DNA from: CAUJIW01 sp963205175
GTDB lineage: Bacteria > Pseudomonadota > Alphaproteobacteria > Sphingomonadales > Sphingomonadaceae
DNA length: 5,766 nt
Strand: one strand, 5' to 3'
Assembly: GCA_041060555.1 (NCBI GenBank)
Contig: JBEUDS010000048.1
The notes beneath the pieces are model-generated. The model did not search any database. It was given only the letters and a program-made list of their open reading frames with translations, and was not told the DNA's origin. The position numbers and the translations under genes were made by a program. Shown here piece by piece: positions 1-4,989 of this stretch. Positions within the stretch are counted from its first letter, which is position 1. Each line of letters begins with the position of its first letter.

Positions 1-454
1 CGTTCAGCGCCTTGTGCTCCCAGAGCACGGGCCAGCGCAGGCCGACATCGGGGCCGGCGACGATCACGCCGTCGATGTGGCCGCGCAGCTTGCCGCCCGC
101 CGCCTCGAACCCGAATTGTCCGCCGTCCGCGCGTTCGGTGCGAAGGTCGAAGCCCGCGCTGCGCAGCCAGCGGATGGAGAGCGTCTCGAACTGGTGGCCG
201 GCGTCGAAGATACGCAGGATCGCGCCATCGAAATCCCGTCCCTCATCCTTGGGCGTATGGGTCACCTCGTAGACGAGCTTGCGCACGCAGGGCTCGCCGA
301 TCCGGCTGCCCCCGAGATAGTCGCGCGGCGTCTGCCGACGATTGCGTGCCACCAGCGCCGCATCGATCAGGGCATTGATCCGATCGGACACGCTGATCGC
401 GTGGCCGATGCGGCCATAGATGAAGCCGGAGCCGTGGTTGAGATCGACGATCAT
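1..454 (-). CDS. PD-(D/E)XK-family nuclease, 5' part only (runs off the left edge)
   Basis: The first 151 codons of a gene whose 3' end lies outside the window. The ATG at 454 overlaps the stop of the HNH gene by four bases (ATGA), and a GAGG at 463-466 sits eight bases upstream. The frame is open to base 1. Visible signature: LGGSRIGEPCVRKLVYE at about residues 47-63 (Glu54, the motif I region of Cas4/RecB-like nucleases), GHIDGVI with Asp128, and WEHKA with Glu146 and Lys148, giving the D...ExK catalytic set of the PD-(D/E)XK superfamily. Such enzymes cut DNA with two metal ions. Beside a Sak4-like ATPase and an SSB-like protein, the inferred job is resecting DNA ends to single strands for annealing. 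The reading frame also continues open upstream of the ATG, so an earlier start is possible, but the ribosome site favours 454. Exonuclease versus other PD-(D/E)XK activity cannot be told from this half. Confidence 0.82.
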   Translation of the reverse strand, partial: MIVDLNHGSGFIYGRIGHAISVSDRINALIDAALVARNRRQTPRDYLGGSRIGEPCVRKLVYEVTHTPKDEGRDFDGAILRIFDAGHQFETLSIRWLRSAGFDLRTERADGGQFGFEAAGGKLRGHIDGVIVAGPDVGLRWPVLWEHKALN

Positions 455-870
455 GAGCGCGACCTCGCCCGAGCCTTGGCGGCGGGGTGCTGGTCTCCGG
501 TGCGCGAACGGCAGTAGTCGAGAAATCCCGGCGCGTTGAGATTCTCCCGTTGCGTGCCCCAGCGAAGATTGTCAGCGCGATTATTGGCTGCGTTCTCATC
601 GAGGTGCATGACCACGGCGCCCTCAAAGGGCGGGCTGCCATGGAATGCCTCGGCTACCAGCCGGGCGACCTTGTAGGTGCGATCGCCAATCGTGACGATA
701 AAACGACCATCGGCCTTGTTCCACACGCCGAATGTCGGCGTTCCGCCATAGGGACGCTGCCCACCACGTGGCATCGCGCCACGATATGGGACCAGCATGA
801 TACGTCCCTCATTGCTGGCGAGAACGCCAGGCAGTGACGGAATATCTCTCCAGATTTCTCCATTGGTCAT
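451..870 (-). CDS. NUMOD4/HNH endonuclease, homing-type
   Basis: A 139-residue protein. Residues 5-30 (E-I-W-R-D-I-P ... S-N-E-G-R-I) match the NUMOD4 pattern, a DNA-recognition module common in homing endonucleases. Residues 89-111 form an HNH_3-type beta-beta-alpha-metal site: His89, Asp91, Asn96/Asn97, Asn101-Leu-x-Trp104-Gly-Thr and Asn110. Such enzymes nick or cut double-stranded DNA and often spread between phage genomes. The gene starts 15 bases after the DUF6511 stop, with no strong ribosome site visible before its ATG, and its TGA overlaps the ATG of the PD-(D/E)XK gene. The C-terminus (GDQHPAAKARARSRS) is short: many relatives carry a further DNA-binding helix region after this point, so it may be trimmed. 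Codon use is less GC-rich than in flanking genes, consistent with separate acquisition. The family call is firm; mobility is inferred. Confidence 0.88.
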   Translation of the reverse strand: MTNGEIWRDIPSLPGVLASNEGRIMLVPYRGAMPRGGQRPYGGTPTFGVWNKADGRFIVTIGDRTYKVARLVAEAFHGSPPFEGAVVMHLDENAANNRADNLRWGTQRENLNAPGFLDYCRSRTGDQHPAAKARARSRS

Positions 871-885
871 GGCAATTCGTCGTCT

Positions 886-1410
886 CTAAAAGGGCAAGGG
901 ATCGTCGAGCGGATCGCGGGCGGCTGCCTGGCGCTGCATCGACTCCTGAAACCCGTCGACGCAGGCCTCGATGATGCGATCGATCTCGGCCGCGCTCCGG
1001 TCGTAGAACGGCGCCATCAGGTCGAGCTCGGTGAGCGTCTCGGCGAGAAACCGGCGCGCCTCCTTGATCGCTCTGATCTCCATGTCGGTCTTGTCGATCA
1101 TCCCGTTGTTCCTGTTGGCGAGCGCCGCGCCGACATCGAGGCAGCGCATCGAGCAGAAGCGGTGGTAGGGAAAGCGGTCCCAGCGCAGCTGGTGGACGTA
1201 GCCGAAGCCCCGCGCCTGACGTCCGCAGACGGCGCAGACGGCTACCCGAGCAAGAGCCGGGTCAGGTCCTCGGCGTCGTCCGGCTGATCCTTGATCCGGT
1301 GCGAGGCCAGGACGATGAACCGCGCGATCGCGTTCGCCGCCATGGCTTCCAGTTCGGGGAGCGTGAGAGCGGCGATGGGCTGGTGAAGCCTTCCGCGTCC
1401 TTCGAGCCAT
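886..1410 (-). CDS. DUF6511-like zinc-ribbon protein (start unresolved)
   Basis: The recognisable protein spans about 119 residues, encoded from about 1250 down to the TAG at 886-888. It begins with a probable zinc ribbon, CAVC then CSMRC (C-x2-C-x23-C-x3-C), followed by GMIDKTDMEIRAIKEARR and an acidic helix ending in CVDGFQESMQRQ. I recognise this as resembling DUF6511, an uncharacterised family found in alphaproteobacterial phage regions. The start is a real problem: between the zinc ribbon and base 1410 the frame has no ATG, GTG, TTG or CTG, so the nearest ATG (1410) lies deep inside the upstream gene. The first 55 residues from it are Arg/Pro/Gly/His-rich, the look of an out-of-frame translation. 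The true start may be an unusual codon near the GTAG overlap at 1242-1245, or a frameshift. The C-terminal end, LDDPLPF, resembles the acidic tip of single-stranded DNA-binding proteins. Confidence 0.7.
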   Translation of the reverse strand: MARRTRKASPAHRRSHAPRTGSHGGERDRAVHRPGLAPDQGSAGRRRGPDPALARVAVCAVCGRQARGFGYVHQLRWDRFPYHRFCSMRCLDVGAALANRNNGMIDKTDMEIRAIKEARRFLAETLTELDLMAPFYDRSAAEIDRIIEACVDGFQESMQRQAAARDPLDDPLPF

Positions 1411-1469
1411 TGTCCCATCGCCTTCGCTGCCTCGCGCGTGACGTGCGCCTGCCACTCATCGGCCGTCAT
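1242..1469 (-). CDS. Small uncharacterised phage-module protein, 75 aa
   Basis: A 75-residue acidic, mostly helical protein with no motif I can name. It opens MTADEWQAHVTREAAKAMGQ and ends EDLTRLLLG. The ATG at 1469 follows the SSB-like gene's stop by five bases, so translation is probably coupled; no clear Shine-Dalgarno precedes it. Its TAG lies across the beginning of the zinc-ribbon coding region of the next gene (GTAG), which again suggests coupling, or a frameshift joining the two. The composition is ordinary protein-like (balanced Leu, Ala, Glu, Ile), unlike the Arg-rich translation of the same bases in the DUF6511 frame, so this is the true coding frame across 1250-1469. Position between the SSB-like and zinc-ribbon genes suggests an accessory role in the recombination module; that is inference only. 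Confidence 0.75.
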   Translation of the reverse strand: MTADEWQAHVTREAAKAMGQWLEGRGRLHQPIAALTLPELEAMAANAIARFIVLASHRIKDQPDDAEDLTRLLLG

Positions 1470-1474
1470 GACGG

Positions 1475-2218
1475 TCAGGTGTTGAGCCAAGCCGGGCCAC
1501 TCGGGGCCGGCGTCGCTGCAGGTGCGGCTGCCGGGGCCGTTGCCGGAGCCGTGCCCGGCTGTGCCGGCCGGCTCCAGGCCGGGGCAGCGCTCGCAGGCGG
1601 CGATGCGGCGGGCTGCCCCCAGGCCGGAGCTGCGGGCGATGCGGGCGATACAGCCTTCGGCCGCGCGCGGGTGCTGGGGCTCGGCGCCAGGACCTCGCCG
1701 TCCATCACCTTCCGCCATTCCGGCTCGCTCGGCAGAACCACACGGTCGAGCTTGTTGCTGTCGCCGTAGCGCGGATCGTCGCTGGGCTCGACCTTGATCT
1801 TGGCAACGAAGGTGATGCCGTTGAGGTCGGCCAGACCGCGCAAGATCCGCTTCGCCTTGGCCGCCTCGCTCATGTCCTGCGGATCGAGCCCGAGCGCGCT
1901 GTCGATCATCGCGCGGAAGCTGCCCTTGGAAATCTTCCAGCCGATCGAGACGCCCTGCTCGTCGACCTTGCCGCCGGAGACGGTGAACATCTGCCAGAAC
2001 TTGCGCCGGACGTGAGGGCCCTCGGCGACGGTGAACTCGGCATCCACCATCAGCACGTCGCTGCCGGGCGCGTTCGAAGCCTTGAGCAGCCCCCGGTCGA
2101 TCTCGCTCTGGCCGTCGGTCCCACCCGGCCGGATGGTCATGGTGACCTTGGCGAAGGTGCCGTCGGGGATCAGTTCGCCGCTCTTCTGCGGCTCGGCGTC
2201 GTTCATGTCGAAGCTCAT
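1475..2218 (-). CDS. SSB/DUF669-like single-stranded DNA-binding protein
   Basis: A 247-residue protein in two parts. Residues 1 to about 175 look like a beta-rich folded domain: ELIPDGTFAKVTMTIRPGG near the start, then an acidic strand D-A-E-F-T-V, R-R-K-F-W-Q-M-F-T-V, a helix F-R-A-M-I-D-S-A-L-G, and G-I-T-F-V-A-K-I-K-V-E. This layout resembles the DUF669-type proteins encoded next to phage Sak4 ATPases and considered ssDNA binders. Residues from about 180 onward are a Pro/Ala-rich flexible tail with three PAW motifs (Trp200, Trp215, Trp244) ending GPAWLNT; it lacks the acidic D-D-I-P-F tip of classical SSBs. The ATG at 2218 is six bases past the ATPase stop with AGGA upstream, so the pair is likely co-translated. 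Inferred role: coat single strands and load the ATPase. The exact family is less sure than the pairing. Confidence 0.75.
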   Translation of the reverse strand: MSFDMNDAEPQKSGELIPDGTFAKVTMTIRPGGTDGQSEIDRGLLKASNAPGSDVLMVDAEFTVAEGPHVRRKFWQMFTVSGGKVDEQGVSIGWKISKGSFRAMIDSALGLDPQDMSEAAKAKRILRGLADLNGITFVAKIKVEPSDDPRYGDSNKLDRVVLPSEPEWRKVMDGEVLAPSPSTRARPKAVSPASPAAPAWGQPAASPPASAAPAWSRPAQPGTAPATAPAAAPAATPAPSGPAWLNT

Positions 2219-2224
2219 GGCTCG

Positions 2225-3058
2225 TCATCCTTTCCGGGTTGCGTTGATCTTGGAGAGCAGCGCGCCGAGGTCGGGCGGCTCGGTGACATCGAGACGGCCG
2301 CTGCGATCCTTCGCCGGCAGGCCGAAAGGATTGCCGGCGCGGCAGACGAGGCGGCGTTCTTCGCCGCGCTCGGGCTCATGCCGCCAGCCGTCGCCGTCGC
2401 GCGCGAACAGGCTCATGGTGATGACCTGATCGACGATGCCGGGGAGCTCGCGACCGGCCTTGCCACCTTCCATCTGCGGCTGCCAGGTCGTGCGGTTGAA
2501 CTCGTCGGTGACGCGTTCGAGGATGCCGACGAAGATCACGGTCTTTCCGGAGGCGTGCTGCAGATGCTTGAGCAGGCCGATGACCTCGCGGGCAAGCAGG
2601 CCATAGGCGCCGCGGGTGTCCGGTTTGCCAGTCTTGTCGGAGAATGCCTCGGGCCGGGTCTTCGCCCAGGCCATGGCCTGGCGCGTGAGATCGGTAATGC
2701 TGTCGACGAAGATGATGCGCTTGCCCGCGATCATCTGAACGAGATCCGGATAGCTCTCCCTGAGATGCTGGTAATGCGCCTCGGAGAAGAAGCCGCTCGG
2801 GTCGGCCGACGGATTGACTCCACCAACGAGGCAGCCGAGGTCGAGGGCGTCGGCGAAGGTGCGCACCGGGATGCTGTCGCCGGGCCAGTCCTGGACCGAC
2901 TTCATGCCGGCCTCGAGGTCGATGCAGAGGGTCTCGGCCGGCGGCAGCGATTTCAGCAAGGATGTCTTGCCGACGCCGCTCGGACCAAAGATCGCCATGG
3001 TGGTCTTGGCGCCGGCCGCGGACAGCCGTTCGTCGGCGCTGACGATGCGCAGCGCCAT
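2225..3058 (-). CDS. Sak4-like RecA-fold ATPase (AAA_24-type phage nucleotide-binding protein)
   Basis: A 277-residue P-loop ATPase. Walker A is GPSGVGKT at residues 25-32, followed by a strand ending C-I-D-L-E (44-49). Walker B is KRIIFVDS, with Asp119 the probable magnesium ligand. A later strand K-T-V-I-F-V-G precedes a R-T-T-W-Q-P-Q-M segment, typical of this family's C-terminal half. The compact single RecA-like core without a helicase or kinase domain matches phage Sak4 proteins (AAA_24), which promote single-strand annealing together with a phage SSB. The next gene downstream is such an SSB-like protein, which strengthens the call. The ATG at 3058 shares one base with the upstream stop (TGATG), and GGAGG lies six bases before it; an in-frame ATG 14 codons further up is rejected because it would read into the neighbour. 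The alternative is a generic phage AAA ATPase of unknown role. Confidence 0.88.
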   Translation of the reverse strand: MALRIVSADERLSAAGAKTTMAIFGPSGVGKTSLLKSLPPAETLCIDLEAGMKSVQDWPGDSIPVRTFADALDLGCLVGGVNPSADPSGFFSEAHYQHLRESYPDLVQMIAGKRIIFVDSITDLTRQAMAWAKTRPEAFSDKTGKPDTRGAYGLLAREVIGLLKHLQHASGKTVIFVGILERVTDEFNRTTWQPQMEGGKAGRELPGIVDQVITMSLFARDGDGWRHEPERGEERRLVCRAGNPFGLPAKDRSGRLDVTEPPDLGALLSKINATRKG

Positions 3059-3357
3059 CAGCGGCCTCCCGTGTTGCGTGTCGCGACATCGAGCGCGCAC
3101 TCACTCCCGCGCGCGCCAGCCTGCCGGGCGAGACCATAGAGCTTGCGCAAGGCGTGCAGGCGGTCGCCGACCGCGCTGAACTCGGCTTCGACCCCGAGCA
3201 AGGCGAAGGCGATATCGTCGAGCGTGGCGTCCTCGATCGGCTTGACCACCTGCTCGCGGCGGATTTCGCCGAGCACCGGAACGACGATGGTGTCGGGCAG
3301 CGCTTCGAGCGCGTAGTGGCGCTTGCGGATCTCGGTCAGTGCAGCAGAGCTGGTCAT
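3058..3357 (-). CDS. Small uncharacterised protein, 99 aa
   Basis: I do not recognise a family. The protein begins MTSSAALTEIRKRHYALEAL and continues with a short strand P-D-T-I-V-V-P-V-L-G, an acidic stretch P-I-E-D-A-T-L-D-D-I-A-F-A-L and a helix rich in Leu, Arg and Ala. The last 20 residues (A-G-A-R-G-S-E-C-A-L-D-V-A-T-R-N) look disordered. There is no signal peptide or membrane segment, so it is probably cytoplasmic. The ATG at 3357 overlaps the upstream gene's TGA by four bases (ATGA) with GAGG seven bases before, and its own TGA overlaps the ATPase ATG by one base. Both junctions argue that it is a genuine member of a translationally coupled operon rather than a chance frame. Longer in-frame starts reaching 3702 run antiparallel in composition (Arg-rich) through the neighbour and are rejected. 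Confidence 0.75.
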   Translation of the reverse strand: MTSSAALTEIRKRHYALEALPDTIVVPVLGEIRREQVVKPIEDATLDDIAFALLGVEAEFSAVGDRLHALRKLYGLARQAGARGSECALDVATRNTGGR

Positions 3358-3848
3358 CGGGCATCCTCGGACTTGATGGTGAGACGGAAGGTCGGCTTGG
3401 CGGTCCGCACCGTGCGGGCGGCGGCGAAGGCCTCGCGGACGGCGGTAGGCCAGGCGGTGTATTTGCGCTCGGGGACCTTGAAGCCGATGTCGACGTAATC
3501 GGCCGGGTTCTCCCCGCTCGCACGGATGCGCTCGACGAGTGCGGCGAGCAGCGATTGGTCCCAGTCGACCTTCTTCGGGAGATCGGCAGCGACGACGACG
3601 GCGCCGTCCTCGAAACGAACGAGGCCGGTGTCCTTGCCCTCGGCCCGGCGCACCGTCGCTGCCGCGTCGGCATAGCGAAGCGCGATCGCACCTTCGAGCC
3701 ACTCCTTGAGCCGCTTGGCGGCATCAAGTGCGGCGTCGGCATCCTCCTGGAGCAGCGCCAGATGCTCCGCCGGAAGCTTGGCGATCTCGCCGACCGGCAT
3801 GGTGCGGATGTCGTCGAGACTGGGGCGGTTGTTGCGATCAGATGCCAT
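3354..3848 (-). CDS. Uncharacterised phage-module protein, 164 aa
   Basis: A family I know only as an unnamed protein in prophage recombination regions. Residues 25-70 form a long, heptad-like helix (L-P-A-E-H-L-A-L-L-Q ... A-A-K-R-L-K-E-W-L). The second half has a conserved-looking core: G-K-D-T-G-L-V-R-F-E-D-G (71-82), then a short strand V-V-V-A-A-D-L-P-K-K-V-D-W-D-Q (84-98), A-D-Y-V-D-I-G-F-K-V-P-E-R-K-Y-T-A-W-P (116-134) and a C-terminal K-P-T-F-R-L-T-I. The helix plus small alpha/beta domain is loosely like other phage accessory proteins encoded near annealases (for example Gp157-type), but I cannot show homology. The ATG at 3848 overlaps the previous stop by one base, with GGAGG seven bases upstream, which fixes the start against a much longer Arg/Pro-rich extension to 4124. 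Confidence 0.78.
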   Translation of the reverse strand: MASDRNNRPSLDDIRTMPVGEIAKLPAEHLALLQEDADAALDAAKRLKEWLEGAIALRYADAAATVRRAEGKDTGLVRFEDGAVVVAADLPKKVDWDQSLLAALVERIRASGENPADYVDIGFKVPERKYTAWPTAVREAFAAARTVRTAKPTFRLTIKSEDAR

Positions 3849-4189
3849 CACGCCACCTCCGCCAGCAGGAGGGTGGACAGCGATACCGAGGCTTGTTTCG
3901 GCTTCGGGCGGGCGATGGCGAGATAGCTGTAATCGTCCGACCGGTGGCGACGCTGCACGAGATGGATCAGTCCGCGCTCGGCCGCCCACCAGGCGCGGCG
4001 CGCGACGCGGGCGAGTTCCGCCCGCTCCCGCTCGGCAAGGCGCGTGCCCTGCGGCATGGTGTCGAGCGCGAGGAATCCACGGTGATATTCGAGGATGTCG
4101 CCGGGCGCGGCCTGGCCGACCCAACCACAGAGTTCGATCTCGGTGAGCGGGTTCCGGACAGCGGGGAATCTGGATGCGATGACGTTCAT
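3848..4189 (-). CDS. Uncharacterised protein, 113 aa
   Basis: No family recognised. The protein begins MNVIASRFPAVRNPLTEIEL and contains A-A-P-G-D-I-L-E-Y-H-R-G-F-L-A-L-D (27-43), a charged helix of Glu, Arg and Ala (51-70) with paired tryptophans at 67-68, then R-G-L-I-H-L-V-Q-R-R-H (72-82) and a strand-like Y-S-Y-L-A-I-A-R-P. Helix followed by two strands around L-I-H-L-V-Q and Y-L-A-I could be a small winged-helix-like fold, but that is only an impression. The ATG at 4189 has a good ribosome site, AGGAG at 4196-4200, six bases upstream. The gene begins 34 bases after the sigma-like gene and its TGA overlaps the next ATG (TGATG), so it opens the tightly coupled block of the operon. Confidence 0.75.
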   Translation of the reverse strand: MNVIASRFPAVRNPLTEIELCGWVGQAAPGDILEYHRGFLALDTMPQGTRLAERERAELARVARRAWWAAERGLIHLVQRRHRSDDYSYLAIARPKPKQASVSLSTLLLAEVA

Positions 4190-4223
4190 GATGGGCTCCT
4201 ACTCACGCGCTCGCCGAACCGTC

Positions 4224-4799
4224 TCACGAGGCCCGGACACCGATCGCCGTCAGGGCAAGGCGGATGTCCTTGACGCGGCGGTAGAGGCTGCTGCGGGCGC
4301 CATGGCCGCTCGCCGCAAGGCGATCGACGGTGGTCCGGGAGAGGGCTGCACAGAGAGAGCCGTCGGCGGGTTCGAGCGAGCCAAGACCGCGCTCGACATC
4401 GAGACGCTCCTCGGCGGTGGCGAACGCATCGACGGGCTGGCCGAAGAGCGCCGACAGCCCGTCGGCTTCGGCGATGAGGTCGCCGCGGGTCAGCCCGTCG
4501 CTCTCGGGAATGACCTCATCGAGCGAGACCGGCGTCGCGCCATACATCCGGCGCTCCCGCTTCACCTTGTTGGCGATGCGCGTCGCCCGATTGGCGAGGA
4601 TGGCGCCGGCGAAGGCGCCGAGCGTGCCGCGATCTGCGTCGTAGGCGGGAAGCCGGGCGATCAGATCAACGAGCAGGTCCTGGCGGACATCGTCGAGATC
4701 GGCGCGAGGAAGCCGCAGCTGGCGGACGAGGCGGCGGGCCGCAATGTCCGCCTCATGAAGAAGGATCTGAAGGTCGTCTCGGGAAATCGAAGAGTGCAT
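4224..4799 (-). CDS. Small sigma-70-family-like protein, 191 aa
   Basis: Residues 34-84 resemble sigma region 2: D-L-D-D-V-R-Q-D-L-L-V-D-L with an aromatic/acidic turn L-P-A-Y-D-A-D-R-G-T, then a helix F-A-G-A-I-L-A-N-R-A-T-R-I that ends in the basic K-V-K-R-E-R-R, as expected for core-enzyme and -10 contacts. Residues 149-187 carry a helix-turn-helix reminiscent of region 4 (T-V-D-R-L-A-A-S ... R-S-S-L-Y-R-R-V-K-D-I-R-L-A-L), with Ser-Ser-Leu-Tyr-Arg-Arg as the likely recognition helix. The size fits an ECF-like or phage sigma factor. It would direct RNA polymerase, probably to promoters of the element itself; that is inference. The ATG at 4799 has only a weak GAGG nine bases upstream. The region between the two domains (95-148) is acidic and poorly structured. 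A sigma-like fold without promoter activity cannot be excluded. Confidence 0.72.
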   Translation of the reverse strand: MHSSISRDDLQILLHEADIAARRLVRQLRLPRADLDDVRQDLLVDLIARLPAYDADRGTLGAFAGAILANRATRIANKVKRERRMYGATPVSLDEVIPESDGLTRGDLIAEADGLSALFGQPVDAFATAEERLDVERGLGSLEPADGSLCAALSRTTVDRLAASGHGARSSLYRRVKDIRLALTAIGVRAS

Positions 4800-4861
4800 C
4801 GGTCAACGCCTCGGTCATCGTTCGTGATGTCCGCAGGTTGCCGATGCGCGCGCCAGGATAG

Positions 4862-4905
4862 GTGGGCACGACGTGGTGATGATGTGGGCGAAGTGTGGGT
4901 ACTTG
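4862..4905. repeat. Four direct repeats with 11-base period (GTGG / CCAC cores)
   Basis: On the plus strand GTGG occurs at 4862-4865, 4873-4876, 4884-4887 and 4895-4898, exactly 11 bases apart each time. The rows are gtgggcacgac, gtggtgatgat, gtgggcgaagt and gtgggtacttg. Only the first four to five bases of each row are shared. The even one-turn spacing puts all cores on the same face of the helix, as in iterons or tandem operator sites. The period is not a multiple of three, so it does not come from a coding repeat. Confidence 0.6.
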
Positions 4906-4926
4906 GCCCGCGACCACCGGAGACTT

Positions 4927-4960
4927 CCTGCGATTGGCCGATATCCATCGGCGCCGCAGG
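4927..4960. repeat. Two-tier inverted repeat (nested hairpin)
   Basis: Outer arms CCTGCG (4927-4932) and CGCAGG (4955-4960) flank inner arms GCCGAT (4937-4942) and ATCGGC (4947-4952) around a four-base ATCC loop. Both six-base arms are perfect, separated by small unpaired bulges of four and two bases. It begins about 30 bases after the stop of the 237-residue gene, so it could end that transcript, but no T-run follows on the minus strand, which argues against a simple intrinsic terminator. A protein-binding site or an RNA processing structure is the alternative. Confidence 0.5.
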
Positions 4961-4989
4961 TTTGACTGACCGGCTAGGTGTTGCGCAGC

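Larger units (their letters stand above)
4800..4989. promoter_or_regulatory. 190-base gap without a gene; probable control region upstream of the sigma-like gene
   Basis: No convincing gene lies between the stop of the helix-turn-helix protein and the sigma-like ATG. The stretch holds an inverted repeat next to the upstream stop and four 11-base-phased GTGG/CCAC cores in its middle. Reading the minus strand, a TATCCT lies just after the last core and would be a mediocre -10, with no good -35 at the usual distance. As this is the largest gap in the window and precedes the packed operon, I infer that it contains the operon's promoter and operator, but no promoter can be assigned from sequence alone. 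Confidence 0.5.

Noticed and set aside
1242..2228. A 328-codon minus-strand frame joining the SSB region to the 75-residue gene
   Set aside because: Its first 240 codons are the Arg/Gln-rich out-of-frame reading of the SSB-like gene; only the last 75 codons, from the ATG at 1469, are protein-like.
2012..3139. Long open frame on the plus strand (375 codons)
   Set aside because: It lies antisense to the Sak4-like and SSB-like genes, has no family resemblance, and is the expected by-product of high-GC codon use on the other strand.
4661..4948. Minus-strand frame starting in the gap and overlapping the sigma-like gene
   Set aside because: Ser/Thr/Arg/Pro-rich composition, lies in another frame over the recognisable sigma region 2, and has no ribosome site.
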